Numbered from the stretch's first letter, positions 13,401-27,878 are shown. The stretch: DNA of 64,000 nt from Mansonella perstans (GCA_037074765.1 JBAMDO010000064.1:62001-126000), one strand, 5' to 3'. Notes: generated by a model from the letters alone, not told the origin. Numbers and translations: made by a program.

Positions 13401-13764
13401 TTTGAATTACCACCAGCATATACATGTATCCTTTCACAGAAAAATATTACAGTTACTTCTGATTAAATTATTAAAAGCTATTTCGATTTTCTAAATTTCC
13501 AATCGCAACCTTTTAATTTTTTTTCTTACAAATTAAATTATTTTGTAATGATATAAATAGTTGCACATTAATTGGTCGATAACAATTTTAAAATTCTGTA
13601 TCAAAATTAATAAAATCTCGAGAATTTAAAATTTTTTCTGTTATGAATTTTCAGCATGGTTTGCTTTTCAAGTAAAACCTCATAGGCTACTGCCACTGGC
13701 AACTGAAACATGGAATGGTGTATCCGTTATTATTGACCAAGTACTCCAAGACAATGCTCTGTAA
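10434..13764 (+). CDS. Secreted M14 zinc carboxypeptidase
   Basis: A metallocarboxypeptidase of the A/B (M14) family, about 348 residues, without an activation propeptide. Exons: 10434-10480, 10613-10763, 11319-11426, 11698-11820, 12064-12257, 12442-12580, 12788-12872, 13336-13425, 13655-13764; phases agree throughout. Exon 1 encodes a short signal peptide (MLLIYFMSSLQVAYT), so it acts outside the cell or in the secretory route. Zinc ligands are H86 and E89 (GGNHAREW) and H230 (SIHTHGQ). Substrate-binding N174-R175 lie in DLNRNYDF and the catalytic glutamate is E306 (VFELPP). The residue aligned with Tyr248 of bovine carboxypeptidase A is Gly283, and the specificity residue 255 aligns with Thr290. 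Exon 3 has no AG acceptor: the frame-consistent start follows TTTATG. Nematode relatives include cuticle-related secreted enzymes such as SURO-1; orthology is not shown here. Confidence 0.9.
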
Positions 13765-16675
13765 TTTGAAATTAATGTCATTGCATATCAGATGTCGGAT
13801 TATATATTATATATATAATATTTATGACTAGGATATCCTTCTCAAGATTTTGCCTATGAAAACCCGAAGGATACGATTAAACATATACAGTATCCAGAAA
13901 AAGTATTCTCAAACAATATGCTATTCTCAAAACAATATTTCAGCATAAAAGTCATGTATACTTCAAAATACTGTGTCAAACGTTTATTTATTGCAATTTC
14001 TTTTGAAGTTAATGTCATAAGAATGATAATACGATATATATATATGTATAACACCTTTGCAAATGAATTATAAGCATGTTATGCACGAGAATAGCATACA
14101 GTGCAAAATGCCAGTACAGTATGGCTATTTTTTTTTTCATCTTTTTCCTCATAATCATTGAGACTAGCTCCTTTTTATGGAAAATTTTATGCGTATGTGT
14201 TTTTTTTTTGATTTACTAGTTTGTTTTCAATAAATCTACTTCAATTTATTCCACCATTTCAAAGAACTTCGCATTTTACCTCTTCTGAAATATTTGAAGA
14301 ACAACGAATTTTTTTAATTTTAACAAAATCCGTTATAAAGAAAAATAAACAAATGTGAACTCGTTTATAGCTTGGCTTATAGCTCGAATGGAGCAAAATA
14401 TTTCTATTAACAAAAAAAGTAAAAAATGCTGCCATACTATATGTCTTGACCACATTTACCTCATCATAATATTTAGGCCCCTTTGCTTTTTATCTCTTTC
14501 ATTCCTCTGCCAAAATATTTGTGTTGCATCCAAAAAAAATTCACTCGTGCCTTTCTGCCTTCCAAAAAATTCCCTGATCTACTGTTTTAAACTAATTTAA
14601 AAAAAATTTTTTAATAAAATAAATCGTTTTAGAAAAGTCCTTGTTATCTTCCAACATATTAGAAAGAAAATATGGAGAGAAAAATAACCAAATAAATGAG
14701 AAGAGATTTAAAATTTTCGGAAAAAACTTACACTCAATTAACTGTCTTCAATTTACTTGTTAAAATTCATTTCGTCCTCTTCTTTCATTATTACTTTTTC
14801 AACCAACAAATCTACTGATGGCAGATAGAATTGTTTCATGAAACTAAAGAATGTGATATATTTATTTAAAAAAATCTTTTGATCGTTATAACTTGCTCTA
14901 TGAAAAGTATAATTTCTTTGCAGCATTTTCAATAAAAAATTTCTGAAATTTGATGCATACAAACATTTTAAAATTTCAATAGCCAATCAATAGATAAAAT
15001 TCAATTTTTTATAACTTTGCGAGTTTTTACAGTTTTTTTTTCAATGTCACAAAAATTCCGGATGCCCCTGTCATTTAATCAATTTAAAAATATGAAAAAT
15101 AATTCCGTTTTAAAAAAATCAATTAGCTAATTTGAATACACACAAATGCTTGTCTGTGTGCATGTATGTGTATGTGTTTTGAAATCTTTTTTTTGAAATC
15201 AGAAAATGCACAAAACTATACCTGAGAGCAAATCATGATCCGACCATCCGAATAAGATGGTAGGAATCTGCAATATGATGGTGCCATTGGTAAAGGTATC
15301 GGGGGTAAACTGCGTAATGTTCTTAGATCATAAATCATTGTGTGTGTATTTGTATGTGCTTTTGTTGCTTGTTGCGCGATAAAATAGAAATTTTATCTGC
15401 AGAAATTTGCCGCTGTTAATAATGATGTTAATGATGTCATTGATACACACACATTTCATCTAATCCTAACGTTAACTAATTTGTTAATTTTGAGGAACTA
15501 TAACGTGCATCAAATTCATTATTTAAGCGGTGACAGAAATAATTGATAAATTCTCCTGTAATTAATTTCAAAAAAAAGCAATGATTAGAGTTAGATGATT
15601 TATATTGAATATATGTCGGGTAACATGTATTTTTAGGATATTTTGAAAAATTAAACTGCTAAAATTTGAAATATGGCAAAATATATATTAATATAATAGA
15701 AAGAAACGTAAAATGAAAATTTTTTTTTCATTTTTGAATTGAATTTTTCGAACATTTTTTTTGAAATTACTGTTTAATTTGAATAAATGATAATTAATTG
15801 AAACTTTTTTTGTATTCCAATCTCAAAACAAAAATTAAATTTTCAAGAAAAAGGAAAAATTTTTTAAAATTTTACATGTTATATACATTTATATTTATAT
15901 ATATATATATGTTCAATAATTATTTTCATGACAATGAAAGCCATGCGAAATAATATCATAACAATTATCAGTTAGTTAATAAATTCCAGTGTGTAACACC
16001 AATAAAAATAATTTTGTTTCTATTTAGTAAAAAAAGTTCTGTTTAGTGAAAAAAAGGAAATTAATGTACAATTAATTTTAATTAGTATATGTACAATTTA
16101 TATGTATACAGTGACAGTAATATTTTCAACAAAACAATTGCCAATACATGCAAAATTTTCTACAATCATATTTGTTTAATTTTTGCCTCTTCTATTCAAA
16201 AAAAAAACTTGTTAAGCCTAGCAAATTTTGGCGTTGGATGATATTCGCTATCAAAATTATCATTACTAATAGTAATGATAGTATTACTGTTAAATAATAA
16301 TAATAATGATAATCAAAATTATGATGCCTTTTTTAATTTAAAAAAAAAAAAAAAAAAATGAAAATTATGAGTGCACGTAAAGAGGAGGATAATAAATAAA
16401 TAAGCTCATTATCAGTTGGCCAACAAAAAAGTAAACAGAAATGAAAATTTAGATAACATAATGAAAGTTTCAAAGTTATGTGAAAACAATATTGAAATTT
16501 CTTTTTTCAAACATTATTTCCCATACTTCGACTTCGACTTATTTTTCTTCGTTGTCTTAGGCTACTGCGAAGTGGATTTAACGATGACGAATGAGGCGTC
16601 AATATTTCAAGCTAAAAAAGATGGATAAATTAGTTATATTGAGAACTGAGAAATGAAAAATTTCAGAAATTAACT
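13765..16675. other. Intergenic region between convergent genes
   Basis: Separates the 3' ends of the carboxypeptidase (plus) and the Na+/H+ exchanger (minus). It contains an AATAAA at 14229-14234 that could serve the carboxypeptidase, a TA-rich microsatellite near 15890-15912 and an A-run near 16340-16358. I see no convincing exon. Confidence 0.5.
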
Positions 16676-19600
16676 TCAATCAATAATACCATCTTCCAAA
16701 ATTACTTTCAGAGTCAGCTTGTTTTTTATTATTGTGAAAATTGAAAACTGGAAGAAAAGAAAGGTGATGATAATAAGGCATACTTTTGTAAGATCAACCG
16801 CGGAAACACTGATACCAGGTTTGATAAATTCCGCCATGTAATCTTCCTTAATATCATCACCATTTTCTTCCATCGTATCTTGTTCTTTTTTTAATTCAAG
16901 AAGTTTACGGTCTAATAATTGACTGAACATACGATACAATGCTTCGGCATTTTCATTTGATGTCATATACTATAAAATAAAAATTTTTTGAATTTGTTTA
17001 AAACTGAAATTATTAATATTTCCATTATTATTAATGAAATTAAGATATCAGTGAGCAAGTTTGAAAATTTTCCATTGATAAACGAATCCCTTAACTATTT
17101 CGAGCAATTCAAAATAAAAATTTAGTTAAGAAAAAAATGTAACTGCCAAATTTAGCAAATAATGTTTAAAAATTTCACGATATTCCTTAAATTGAAACAA
17201 GAAATGAATAATTGAATTTTTTTATGATTTTAAAATAATTTTGAAACCTTAAAAAATTCAGATTATACTAAAATAACTAATAATTCTCAAGAAGAAAAAA
17301 TCAAAAATTAATTACTTTTGCAATTTCGGTCTTTAAATTCGACGAATCACTGGCATCAGAGCTTTCATCGAATAAATAATTCAAATTGTTGTAAGTTGAT
17401 GTACAAATAGAATGGGATACGCTTTTTCTACAAAGCAATGTTTTTTTTTGACCTGTTCATGATGTTTAAAAGGGTTCATTTCATACTTGGCATAACAAAT
17501 AAATTATACACTCGTCTGTAACTATCCATAATTTAGGCAATATAAATTGATATTTATCATAAAAAATTTGATAGATTCCAATTTTCTGATGGTAATTTAT
17601 ATTAGTATTGAATAAATTAAACTATTCCACTTGTTTTCAGGTGTTCGAAAACGTGATCATCATTACGCAACCGGACATTCAAACATATGAAATGTTGATA
17701 GCTAATAATGCACTAATAATACTAAATATGTCAATATCATACAATTTATATCATTGATGTTTTAACAAAGAAGAGACAAATTGTTCAACAAAGCAAATTC
17801 TCAAATCAGATAATAAATCCAGAAAAGTACAAAGCTTGCGACATTTTCTTGACATACAAAGTGTGAAAGAAGTAAGTAAGATCAATGGCCTTTTGAAAAA
17901 AAGAAAAGAAATGTTTATTCGGCAATGAAATTAATTCGGAAATCGGGAAAGAATAGAAAACTTACGATTTTCTTGGTAATTGAATGTTAGGCCTAATATC
18001 AGAGGCCATTTCCATAGCTTCATTCAATGTTATTTTTGTATAGGCCCGAATGATTTTGGATGTATCAAACCGATTTGGCTTTTGATTTCGCATCAACAGC
18101 GGCCGGAAGATTGTAGCATTTAATCGTTCAAAGCTAAAATTGCACTATTTTTCTTTCTTTTATTCTTTTTTCTCATCTTAAATGATGATATATTATTGAG
18201 TTCTTCATTCTTTTCTCTTTTCAGTTAAAATTTCCATTTAAACGAAAAAAATTAAATCAGTCACTTTTTTTGCGAAATTAAAATAAATATGTATATTAGC
18301 ACATATATTATTCATTTTTAAGCTTCCATTTCAACTTTTTCTATTTTAATTCTATTTTTTAAACTTTTCTCTTAACTTTTGCAAAGCTTAATTTGAAAGC
18401 CCTCAACTGTTTGACGATAACATTAAAATAATGTATTAATATTTATTTCAAGAAAAAAAGGGTAAATTTCCGGTCAAATTTGAACAATAAAGTAAGAGAC
18501 AGGAGAGAGCATTACTTCTAGTTGCGGTTGCAATTTATTTTAAAATGATCCAAGTGATATCGAAAATTTCAATGAAAAAAAGAATTTTAACCTTTCAATT
18601 TTATTAACTGTATAAAAGTCCTTCATTAATCTCGTACTAAATATTTTTCAATTAATCGATCAATGTGTTTGACTTAAAAACTGCTGAAAAATGGAAATGC
18701 GACAAACTTACGCATCACGTAATGCATGGTAACCCTTTTGCCCGGCAATATCTTCAACACCAGCCATTGTGTAATCGAAATACTTGAAATGATTGAAATT
18801 TGCAAGCTTTTCTGCATACAATGTTTGAAAAAATTTGTCAATTTTTTTCGCCAAAAATAATGAATTCAAAAAAGTTAAATCCGTGAATGAATTAAATAAA
18901 TAATTTCTTCCCAAATTTCTTTAAATACTAAATTTTCAATGTGCAGCACGATTCAATAAATAAAAACATCAAATGCTATAATATTCATTAGGTTTTTTTC
19001 TTTAACTGAACAATTAAAAAGGCCAAAAATTTTCAAAATTTAATCTCTTTCCTATTTCATTCATGAAAAAGTGAATGTGCATTTTTTTGAACATCTCGAA
19101 ATTCTAATACCTATTTTTGTTTAGTCATTAATTAATCAATTATAAAAGGACTGCCAATTGAATTTACCCGCATGTAAACGCTTTGTATCATCGTTGGACC
19201 TTCTTTCGCATTTCTTTCAATGTTTAGGTATGTCGCTAAAGGACGAATTGTTATTCCCTGTAAATATAAACTGTAACATATATATGGATTATATTTATAA
19301 AATTAAAAATTAAATTTTGAAACGAATTTTTTTACTTCCCCAATCTTTGAAAAGTTCAATATTCTTTTTTTCTAATAAATTTTAGTATGAAAAAAAATTT
19401 ACATATGATTTAAAAAATTTTGGATTTGTAACAAGTGTGCTAAGTGCTATTGCGAAGTCTTATCATCATGATGTATATCTAGGAGAAAAGAGGACAAGCC
19501 GAAAATGATGAACTACGCAAGAAATGAAATTGGGCGAATCTTTTGCAAAGCATCCTCTAAATAATTCAATCTCAAATTACAAACCGGATCCCGAAATTAA

Positions 19601-22600
19601 AACTATCAAACTAACTTGTAGAAAAACGGTGAAGTAGATGACAGCTATACAGGCTGTTGTGAACATACTTTTGGCATGAATGTTATTCGGCATAGAAACT
19701 ACCAGGCCGAATGCGATTGCTCCACGTAATCCACCATAACATAAAATAAACTGATCAACTCGAGTGAAACTTTGTTTCCGGAACCGATTCAGTATAGCGC
19801 ACTGTACAATTATTCCTACAAAAAAGGATAAAAATATTTCGTTCAATTCATGAAATTTTGATAAATTTAATTTGTTCTTAGCAATAAAATTAACAGAAAT
19901 ATCAAATTACCACAGTCCAAAATTAAAATTCAACAATTCTGAATTGAGAAATTTTTACGGAAATTTCTACAATAGCTGTCAAAATTTTCGACAGCAAGAA
20001 AAAAGCTCTGGATAGGAGAATTTAGAAATGAAGTGATATGATATGATAACTTACCAATGCTTCGATAAACCAGACAGAAGATGATTGTTAGTACAATAAA
20101 TGGTAGATCCCAATGATGTTTGCTAGAGATTGTTGACAAGCCAAGAAACATAAAAATTACTGTTTCACAAATTTGTGCCAACATCTTTATGAAATATTTA
20201 ACAGATGTCGCAGCTGTTGTAGTAATGTTACCTTTAACATACTCCTTCATAGCCATACCACAAGCAACAATCCTAAGAAAAAATAATTTACATTTGACAA
20301 AAGAATTAAAATAAAAAAATTTCATGAACAGTTTTCGACTAACTTTGTTTTATCCATTTTTTAACCTTAAAATTTTGCAAAATTTTAATTTCTAACTTTT
20401 ATAAATTACACTGAGTTAAACTGTATTTAAGTAGTGTTTTTATATCTTTGACAATTCAATAATTTTCTTGCGAAAACAAAAATTGCTGTTACTTTGCTAT
20501 ATTTCCAATAATTTCTGCTTAAAACTTCATTAAATAACTTACGCTAAAATGGATGAAAGTCCAAACATTTCACCAGTTAGATATGCCATATACGGTATTA
20601 GAAAGATGAAAATTGGATTCAATATTTTAACTTTGTCCGTATACCTGCAGAAATTGAATTTTTCCAACTTTCAAAATTCTTGTTCTTTTCATGTTAAAAT
20701 TTTTTATAGCATAGATTATGCTTGAAATTAATTTGTTTGCAAAATTTATCGAAAAAGTTTGATCATACTGCACCGTCAAATTTGTTTAAGAAAATTTATC
20801 GTTTTTCGGTAAATTAAAAACTTTCAAATTTTTCAAAAAGACGAGAATTCAAGGAAAAAAATTTTAACAATATCAAAATATGGTTTGAAGTTTTTAAATT
20901 AATTTTTGATTGAAGCAAAGTTTTATTTTGTCTTTTTTGATTCGAAAATTTTAATTAAAAAAGAAGAAACTTACTTAGTAATAAAGCTAACAACAAAAGC
21001 GTAAAAAAGACCAATTGCTGTACCGCCAATGCCAATTACAAAAAAACTTATGCCACCAGCAAAATAATCAGCAGGTATTAATTTATCCGTTCCAATTAGC
21101 ACAAATTTCCGGAACATTTGATACAGCACCTAAATGAAAGCAATCAAATTACGGTTTAGTGCCGTAATTCAAATAATTCAAACTTAACAAATACACTTAA
21201 TTTTATTAAAAAATAGTTAGATTGTATTGTTCCTTATCTTTTTTGTCATTTTTGATAATAATGATCAAATGCCAAAGAAAGCCAACGTTGGATTTTCTTC
21301 GTGGATTTACTTTCAAATTATTCCAACTTATCCATTTTAATGGAATAAGTATGAATTATAGAAATAATTTAAATGCTTTCTTAAACTGCTAACATCTTGA
21401 AATTTCTTGCAACATTTTTTTCTGTATTGCTACTGTTGAATACTATGGTGATAAAATGATCGATCCATATTTTACGGTTGACCAATTAATTAATTGATTG
21501 ATTAATTAAGGGAAACGAATAATTTGCAAAAAATAAATTACCACAGTGATGCCATCATTGAATAGTGCTTCACCGAAAACAGTTATAAAAAGCGTTTCAT
21601 TGACATTAATCTCTTCAAAAACTGCTATTACAGCTACCGGATCAACAGCGCTAATTAATGCCGAAAAGAGGAAAATTTCGAAAATTGAAAACTTAATTGA
21701 GAACAGATTTAACAAGCCAAGGCCGTATAATGACGAACCTAAAATTTATATTTTTAAAACAATAAAATTATTCGTAAAAAGTAATATTGAAATTACTTAT
21801 CGCAGCCTTTAAAATGTTAGTTGTATAATATAATCATTGTTTATTTAATTAGTATTGAAAAATAATTAACTTATTTAGCTGTACTTAACAGCTAATAATT
21901 TAATATCTCAAGCGTAAATGATAAAATCATCAATTTGCAAGTACTCTCAAGGGTCTATTGATAAGACATATCCGGAAATTTTGTGTTAGATGGAAAATTT
22001 CTTTGATAACACATTTGGTTGGTGAATTTGTCACCTGATTAGCAGCCATATTCGATATGTTTTCCGATATTAGATTTGATTAGTTGAGTTTATTTGGAAA
22101 TTTTTGATCAGATTGTTTAAATATCTTCTATGCTTTTCTTTTCTTTCGAGCTTTTCAAAACGACCAAGTAATATACCCGAGAAATTTCTTATTGAACTGT
22201 TAAATGAATTTACCAATTGCTAAGCAATTCCATATGGTTCCAACAACCGCAAATGCCAATATTGAGCCAAAATTTTCAAACAACGCTCGATTTGGCATGA
22301 AATAACCTAGAAAACTCAAAAATGAGCCATGGCAAAAAGTAACTATTGAAGTGGCTAATTATAATAATTAAAAGAAATTATGCTGTCATGCGTTAATTTT
22401 GCTGGCATGCAAATTTTTCAGACAATATTTACTTAGAAACAATTCATTTGAATTGTGTGCATGTGTTTGTAATTAAATTGACAAGTAATTTGAACTGATA
22501 ATTTTATCACTTCCGGAAATTTCATTTTCGAAAATATTTAATATGATAAATGTATCTTGTTGAAAATTTGATGAATTAATGAAAATGTTTTAAAATCTGA

Positions 22601-24656
22601 AATTTGATGAAAATTGAGAACTAACCAGCATCAAAAATAATTGGTGGCAACAAATAAAGGAAAAAAACATGTGCTTCAAGGTTGAATATTGAATCGCTGA
22701 CATTGGATAATTTCAGAAGGAGACCTAATACGAGACCCACAATAATCAGTAATGATGAATCCGGAAATGTATCGGCGACTCGTTTCGATATTTGAAATAC
22801 TACATAATCGTTCAGAGCATATGTAATTCTCAGCATTTATTGCTTTTATTAAAAAAGATTGTAAGACAAAAAAATTTGTAAAACAAAAATTTGCAAATTT
22901 TTAATTTGAATTGATATTTAAAATATTTACATATTTTGATTTAAAACCGACAAAAGTAATTTGGCAATAAAATTAAAAATGATTTAAATCACTATTTTTG
23001 AATGTAAATGCAAATCCAATTGATAGTGGAAAAAAATTTAGCGCTAATTTTTGGTAAGACAATTTTTGGTAAAATCAATTTTTGTTTTTTTTTGATAGGT
23101 ACTAAGGAGATGCAAAGGGAAATTTTTTGCAACATATATTCATGTTTTCGTTGCAAAGACGTAATTCAACGTCACTCACGTCCCTGCAGAAGAGATAAGC
23201 AAATGATTGTGCCAAAATGCTTAATCAGAGTTGAAATTTGAAAAAAAAAAACTCTTTATTTCCCTTTCACTCTTTTTTCTTACTCTTTCTTCCTCGCTTT
23301 CTTCAATTAAATTAAGGAAGTGAATTCCGATCTATGAAAAAAACAAACCCATTTTAGCAATTCCAGCAAGTAATAACCAGATTGCAATAGTATATGGTTT
23401 CTGGACCTCTTCCCAATTGAATGAAACCACCTGAAGAGCGTTTTTGAAAAAAATTCAAGATTTGATCAAATTTAATTAAAATAATTTCTCAGACTCTAAT
23501 TTCTTGGGTCCTTTTTCTTAAAAAATCATTTAAAAAGGAAAAATATAATTAAAGCTAATTAAAAGTGTATTTTAAGCTGACTTAGTTCTTGGTACAGTTC
23601 TTTTTTTTGAAATTTAAAAAAAAAAAAGAACAGAATTTGAAATTTAAAGCATACTTGAAAACGTCCCGGTGCTTCCTCAAATTGAGGTGCAATTTCATAG
23701 AAGTCTCTCCAGTTCCCTTTCACTTCATGTTCGCTAGCTGATACCAGTTTGAGAAACAACAATGGCCATAATAAATATGAAAAATCAAATGATAATTTTT
23801 TGGTAATTTCATTAAAATAAAATATTTTCTAATTATTTGTCTTTTTTCTTATCAATCTTTTACCTTACTCTTTCTATCTGCTTTTTTTTCTTTCTCTCCG
23901 TTCATTTGTTTTTCTTAATGTTTTTCATTACAATAAATAAATAATTGACAATTACTCAAATACTTATTGCTATTCATACCAATTGTTATAGACATCGGAT
24001 ACTTTCGATTGATGAATATTTCTTCCGATTCTTTCTCTCTCTTCGATGTATTCTCTTTTCTCCTTTCTCTTCTTTTCTTTCTGCTTCGCTTTTTTCCAAA
24101 TTATGTTTCCTATGAAAAGTTGAAATTTTAATAAACATTATCAAAAATTTCCAGATTTGAACAATCATTCATAGAAATTATTCAATGAATAATATAATGT
24201 GAATGCACTTTATTTTGTCTTTCAAACTTTGATTGGAAAAAAGAAAAGAAGAAAAAAATAAAATAAATCCTAAAGAGTGGGAAGCAGATTTATTCATTGC
24301 TGTAAAACGGAGAACTATCAGAGGTCACAGAGAAGTTTGAAAGCAAATGTGAAACTTAAATTTAGATGTTCACATCGCCATGGAATGCAATCATGACATT
24401 ATCGAAATTATCGATACAACTCTGAATAGAAAATATTTTTTGAAAAACTGATGAATTCGATGGTTGGATAAATGAAATTTCGATACTGCACCCTAAAATT
24501 TCTACTCTTCTCTGTATTATCGAAATACCAATGGGGCAGTGAGTGTGATATGAGAAGAGGGAGGAAGCTTGAAATGACCTGGATTGACCTCATGTGAATA
24601 TTAAGAAAGAAAAATTTTTGAAATCACAAATGAAACATAGGTATTCGTGCTTGTCC

Positions 24657-24690
<34 letters not shown>

Positions 24691-25464
24691 CATGTGCATT
24701 AAGTTATGGATATATATATATATGTATGTGAGTGTTTGTATGTATGTCTGAGATGTATGTATGAATGTTTTCTATTTTATTTTCAAATTGAATGAAATTA
24801 TTTCAATGATACTAAAGTAAAAGCAACAACATTCCAATGATATTTAACAGTAAGTAAATAATTTGGACATATTTTATGACTACTGCCAATAATTAACAAA
24901 TTATGTAAAACACACAAGCATCAATAATTGGTTAAATTAAATTGATTTAAATTACTTTTTCGTCTTTAAGATTTCGTTAAACATTTAAGAAATTTTTTAA
25001 AAAAAATACCAATTAAAATAATTTAAAAAAAAAATTTGAAATTGCAAAAGTTAGATAAAGAAATAAAAGAAAAGAAAAGGAAAATAATTTTGATTTTCTT
25101 GGCTTTTTTATTTTTCATTTTCTTTAAAAACACAAATGAAACTAATGGCGATGGATTTCTCCATTTTTCATTTTTTATTTTTAAGTTCTGAAAAAAAAAA
25201 AGGAAAAAAGAAAGTAAGAAAGAAAAATGGAAAAGTCATTTAAATACTAAATGCTTTAACAGAGATTTGATAGACGAAACATTGAAAAATAAAAAAAACA
25301 AAAGCACTTCTTTTATCGCTTTTTATTTTTATCTTTTCGGATTAAAAATGAAAAATTGAAATTAATTTGGTCATTGGTCATCATAATGTTTAAGTATTAC
25401 ATTCAAATTATTTACCCTTACGTGTTACGCTATTTGTCAAGAAGTAGCAAAACAACAACGGCAT
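16676..25464 (-). CDS. Na+/H+ exchanger (NHX / SLC9 family)
   Basis: Electroneutral cation/proton antiporter of the SLC9 (CPA1) family, about 690 residues. Exons in transcript order: 25464-25422, 23737-23655, 23430-23345, 22828-22626, 22306-22214, 21738-21542, 21129-20975, 20644-20543, 20272-20055, 19815-19616, 19257-19168, 18806-18712, 18133-17966, 17427-17316, 16969-16784 and 16717-16676; all phases agree. Diagnostic blocks: [15 protein letters not shown] (TM4/5 area), [15 protein letters not shown] with FGEALFND (ion-binding Asp/Glu/Asn-Asp of TM5), and [14 protein letters not shown] (TM region with the conserved Arg). The hydrophilic tail includes [13 protein letters not shown] and [13 protein letters not shown], as in NHE regulatory tails, then a Ser/Asp segment and an acidic coiled end. 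The first exon ([14 protein letters not shown], signal-like, donor in phase 1) is the least certain part, because exon 2 has no in-frame ATG. C. elegans has several nhx genes; the exact orthologue was not assigned. Confidence 0.9.
24658..24745. repeat. TA / TG microsatellite
   Basis: Runs of TATATA, TGTGTG and TATG repeats in the presumed first intron of the Na+/H+ exchanger. Simple-sequence DNA. Confidence 0.9.
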
Positions 25465-25705
25465 GATCAGTGATTATTTACAGAAGCCAAGAAAAAAAGG
25501 ACCAAAGATTGCTTTCATTATATTTAGGAAACAAATTTTCGTAATTCAATTTATTTTGTTCTAAAAAAAATCTTTATTAACAACAAACAAAAGATATTTG
25601 ATTATATTACATTACTTTGCTATTTCGCCCTATTTTTTTTTCAGAATCATTTCATATTTCATTTTGTACAGTAACTGCTAAATGAAGTTTACAGAATTTT
25701 GGACC

Positions 25706-25910
25706 AGTGAAAATATTATGATAGGTTGATAGTGAATATTATGATAGGTTTGATAGCGAATATTATGATAGGTTTGATAGTAAATATTATGATAGTTTGA
25801 TAGTGAGTATTATGATAGGTTTGATAGTGAATATTTTGATAATTTGATAGTGAGTATTATGATAGATTTGATAGTGAATATTATGATAGGCTTGATAGTG
25901 AGTGTTAAAT
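25706..25910. repeat. Tandem repeat, 23-24 bp unit, about 8 copies
   Basis: Units of the type TTTGATAGTGAATATTATGA plus TAGG, repeated with single-base changes (GTGA/GCGA/GTAA/GTGAG). It lies about 250 bp upstream of the proposed first exon of the Na+/H+ exchanger. No coding potential seen. Confidence 0.9.
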
Positions 25911-27640
25911 ATTTTTCACTGATACTGTGGCAATGATGATGACGACTAAGATGGTAATGTGCATTTATTTATTGTGATGATTATTATCAGACTGATGATT
26001 ATAATTTATGGTGATGATAATAATGATGACGTTCAGTAATGTGATAATGATGATTTCTATTGTGCTAATCATAATGATGACGATGGCAATAATTAATATT
26101 ATGAAATGAGTGATATAGAGCATCGGCAAAAGCAATGATTAATGTTACCATAAAGATGGATGTTGGTAAAATAATTCATAATTTTCAGACAATAAATATC
26201 ATTAATGTTAAATAAATTACGATAAATTTACAGATAAATTACATCTATAATAACATTATGATCTTGATAATTAACATGACTATGATAAATATGATGATGG
26301 TGATAATTTATAAACAATCCAATAAAAGGTGTACTGAAATAAACGAAATGATTAATTAAGTGTTTTTGGATAGAAATTTAGTCCTCTACAAATCATTAAA
26401 TTGTAAATTGGAAAATAATAATCCGAAATGAGGTACTCTTACATAATTGGATTTCATGATGGCTGTCGAGAATATGCGAAATAATGATATCATCTTTTTT
26501 ATCACACTTATCAGCTTTACGAACTAATCCCTAAATAACTGATAATGTCAATACAACTGATCGTGTGACTTTTGCATTGATGACATGGCAAGTTTTTTTG
26601 CCTTATTCAATTTCATAACGAAACCAAAAGTAGATTATTTTTTTCATTATGTTAACAAATTCATGACAAGCATAGGGAAAAAATGAAGAAATAATTCCGA
26701 TGAAAAACTTTCAATCCAAATAATTTTTTTCTGAAATTTTACTTCTACAAAAAAGAAAATTCTACAAACGAATGTTATTAAAAGTTCATGACAACAGCAC
26801 CTTCAATTGAAGTTTTTATTTAGTTTTATATTTGCAAAAGTAAGTGTAATTTTTTAAATTTGTCCACTGTAACTATTTGAAATCTTCCCTTTGCTCTCTT
26901 TGTCCATGCAAAATTTCATATTTCAAATTGTTTCTTTTTCGTCATTTCCACAATGTGAAATTTAATTTCAAATTTCAACTTGAAATTCCAATTTTTGTCT
27001 GCTAAAAAGTAAAGAAATTTGTCGTATTTATTTGCAAAATTTGCTGCAAACTAAAAATATTCACATTTTTTACAGTAATTTGTTTCATTTCATATACTAA
27101 ATGCCAAAAGAAAAAAGTATTCCATTACTTTATTTTGTAAGAGATAATTACTGTATAATTAGTATGAATAATTCGACATTTCCAATTCAAAGAATAAATG
27201 ACATGCTCATTACATTGATAATGCATCAGTGCTAATTGCCAATGTTAATGAAATAAAAAAAATTAATGAAGTAATTTAATTTTTGACAAAAAACGGTGAA
27301 AGTTTTTATAAATTGTAAAACATTATTTGATTTTCTTTTTTATTTGAAACCAGATATATGACATTTGTAAGAATAAAATACAATAAATTAGAAATTAATT
27401 TTAACGCCTAGAATTTAAAAATGAAAGGTCAAAAATCGAGAGGTCAAATAGAGAGATCAAAAATCGCATAACCAATGCCAATGATTAGAAAATTAAAATA
27501 AATTTCAGAAATAAGCAATTCATTCATCTTTCTGTCCCTCGTCTCATTCATTTCTAACTTTAGCCCATTTTCTTCATTAAAACTTTAATATCAAATATTT
27601 CAATGATTTATGATAAGAAACTTGTTGAATTTGAGAAGTC

Positions 27641-27644
<4 letters not shown>

Positions 27645-27681
<37 letters not shown>

Positions 27682-27690
27682 TTAGAGAGG
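27645..27690. repeat. (GA)n microsatellite
   Basis: Uninterrupted AG/GA dinucleotide run followed by imperfect GAGAGG. Confidence 0.95.
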
Positions 27691-27878
27691 AGAAAAAGCT
27701 AGATTAGGGTATCCTGTTGATGATATTGCAGACTGCGGAAGATAAAAACAAATATTCAACTAAGGAAATTAAAGTGAGCAATTAAAATTAGATGACTCAG
27801 ATATTTTCATTTAAATTAATCAATTATTAATCAAAACAGATAAATATAACTTGATGTGTTATATTTGCATGTATTAAT

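Noticed and set aside
14259..16966. Scattered short open frames around 14.3-16.6 kb on both strands
   Set aside because: No splice context or recognisable motifs; only the 16676-16969 minus-strand part belongs to a gene, the end of the Na+/H+ exchanger.
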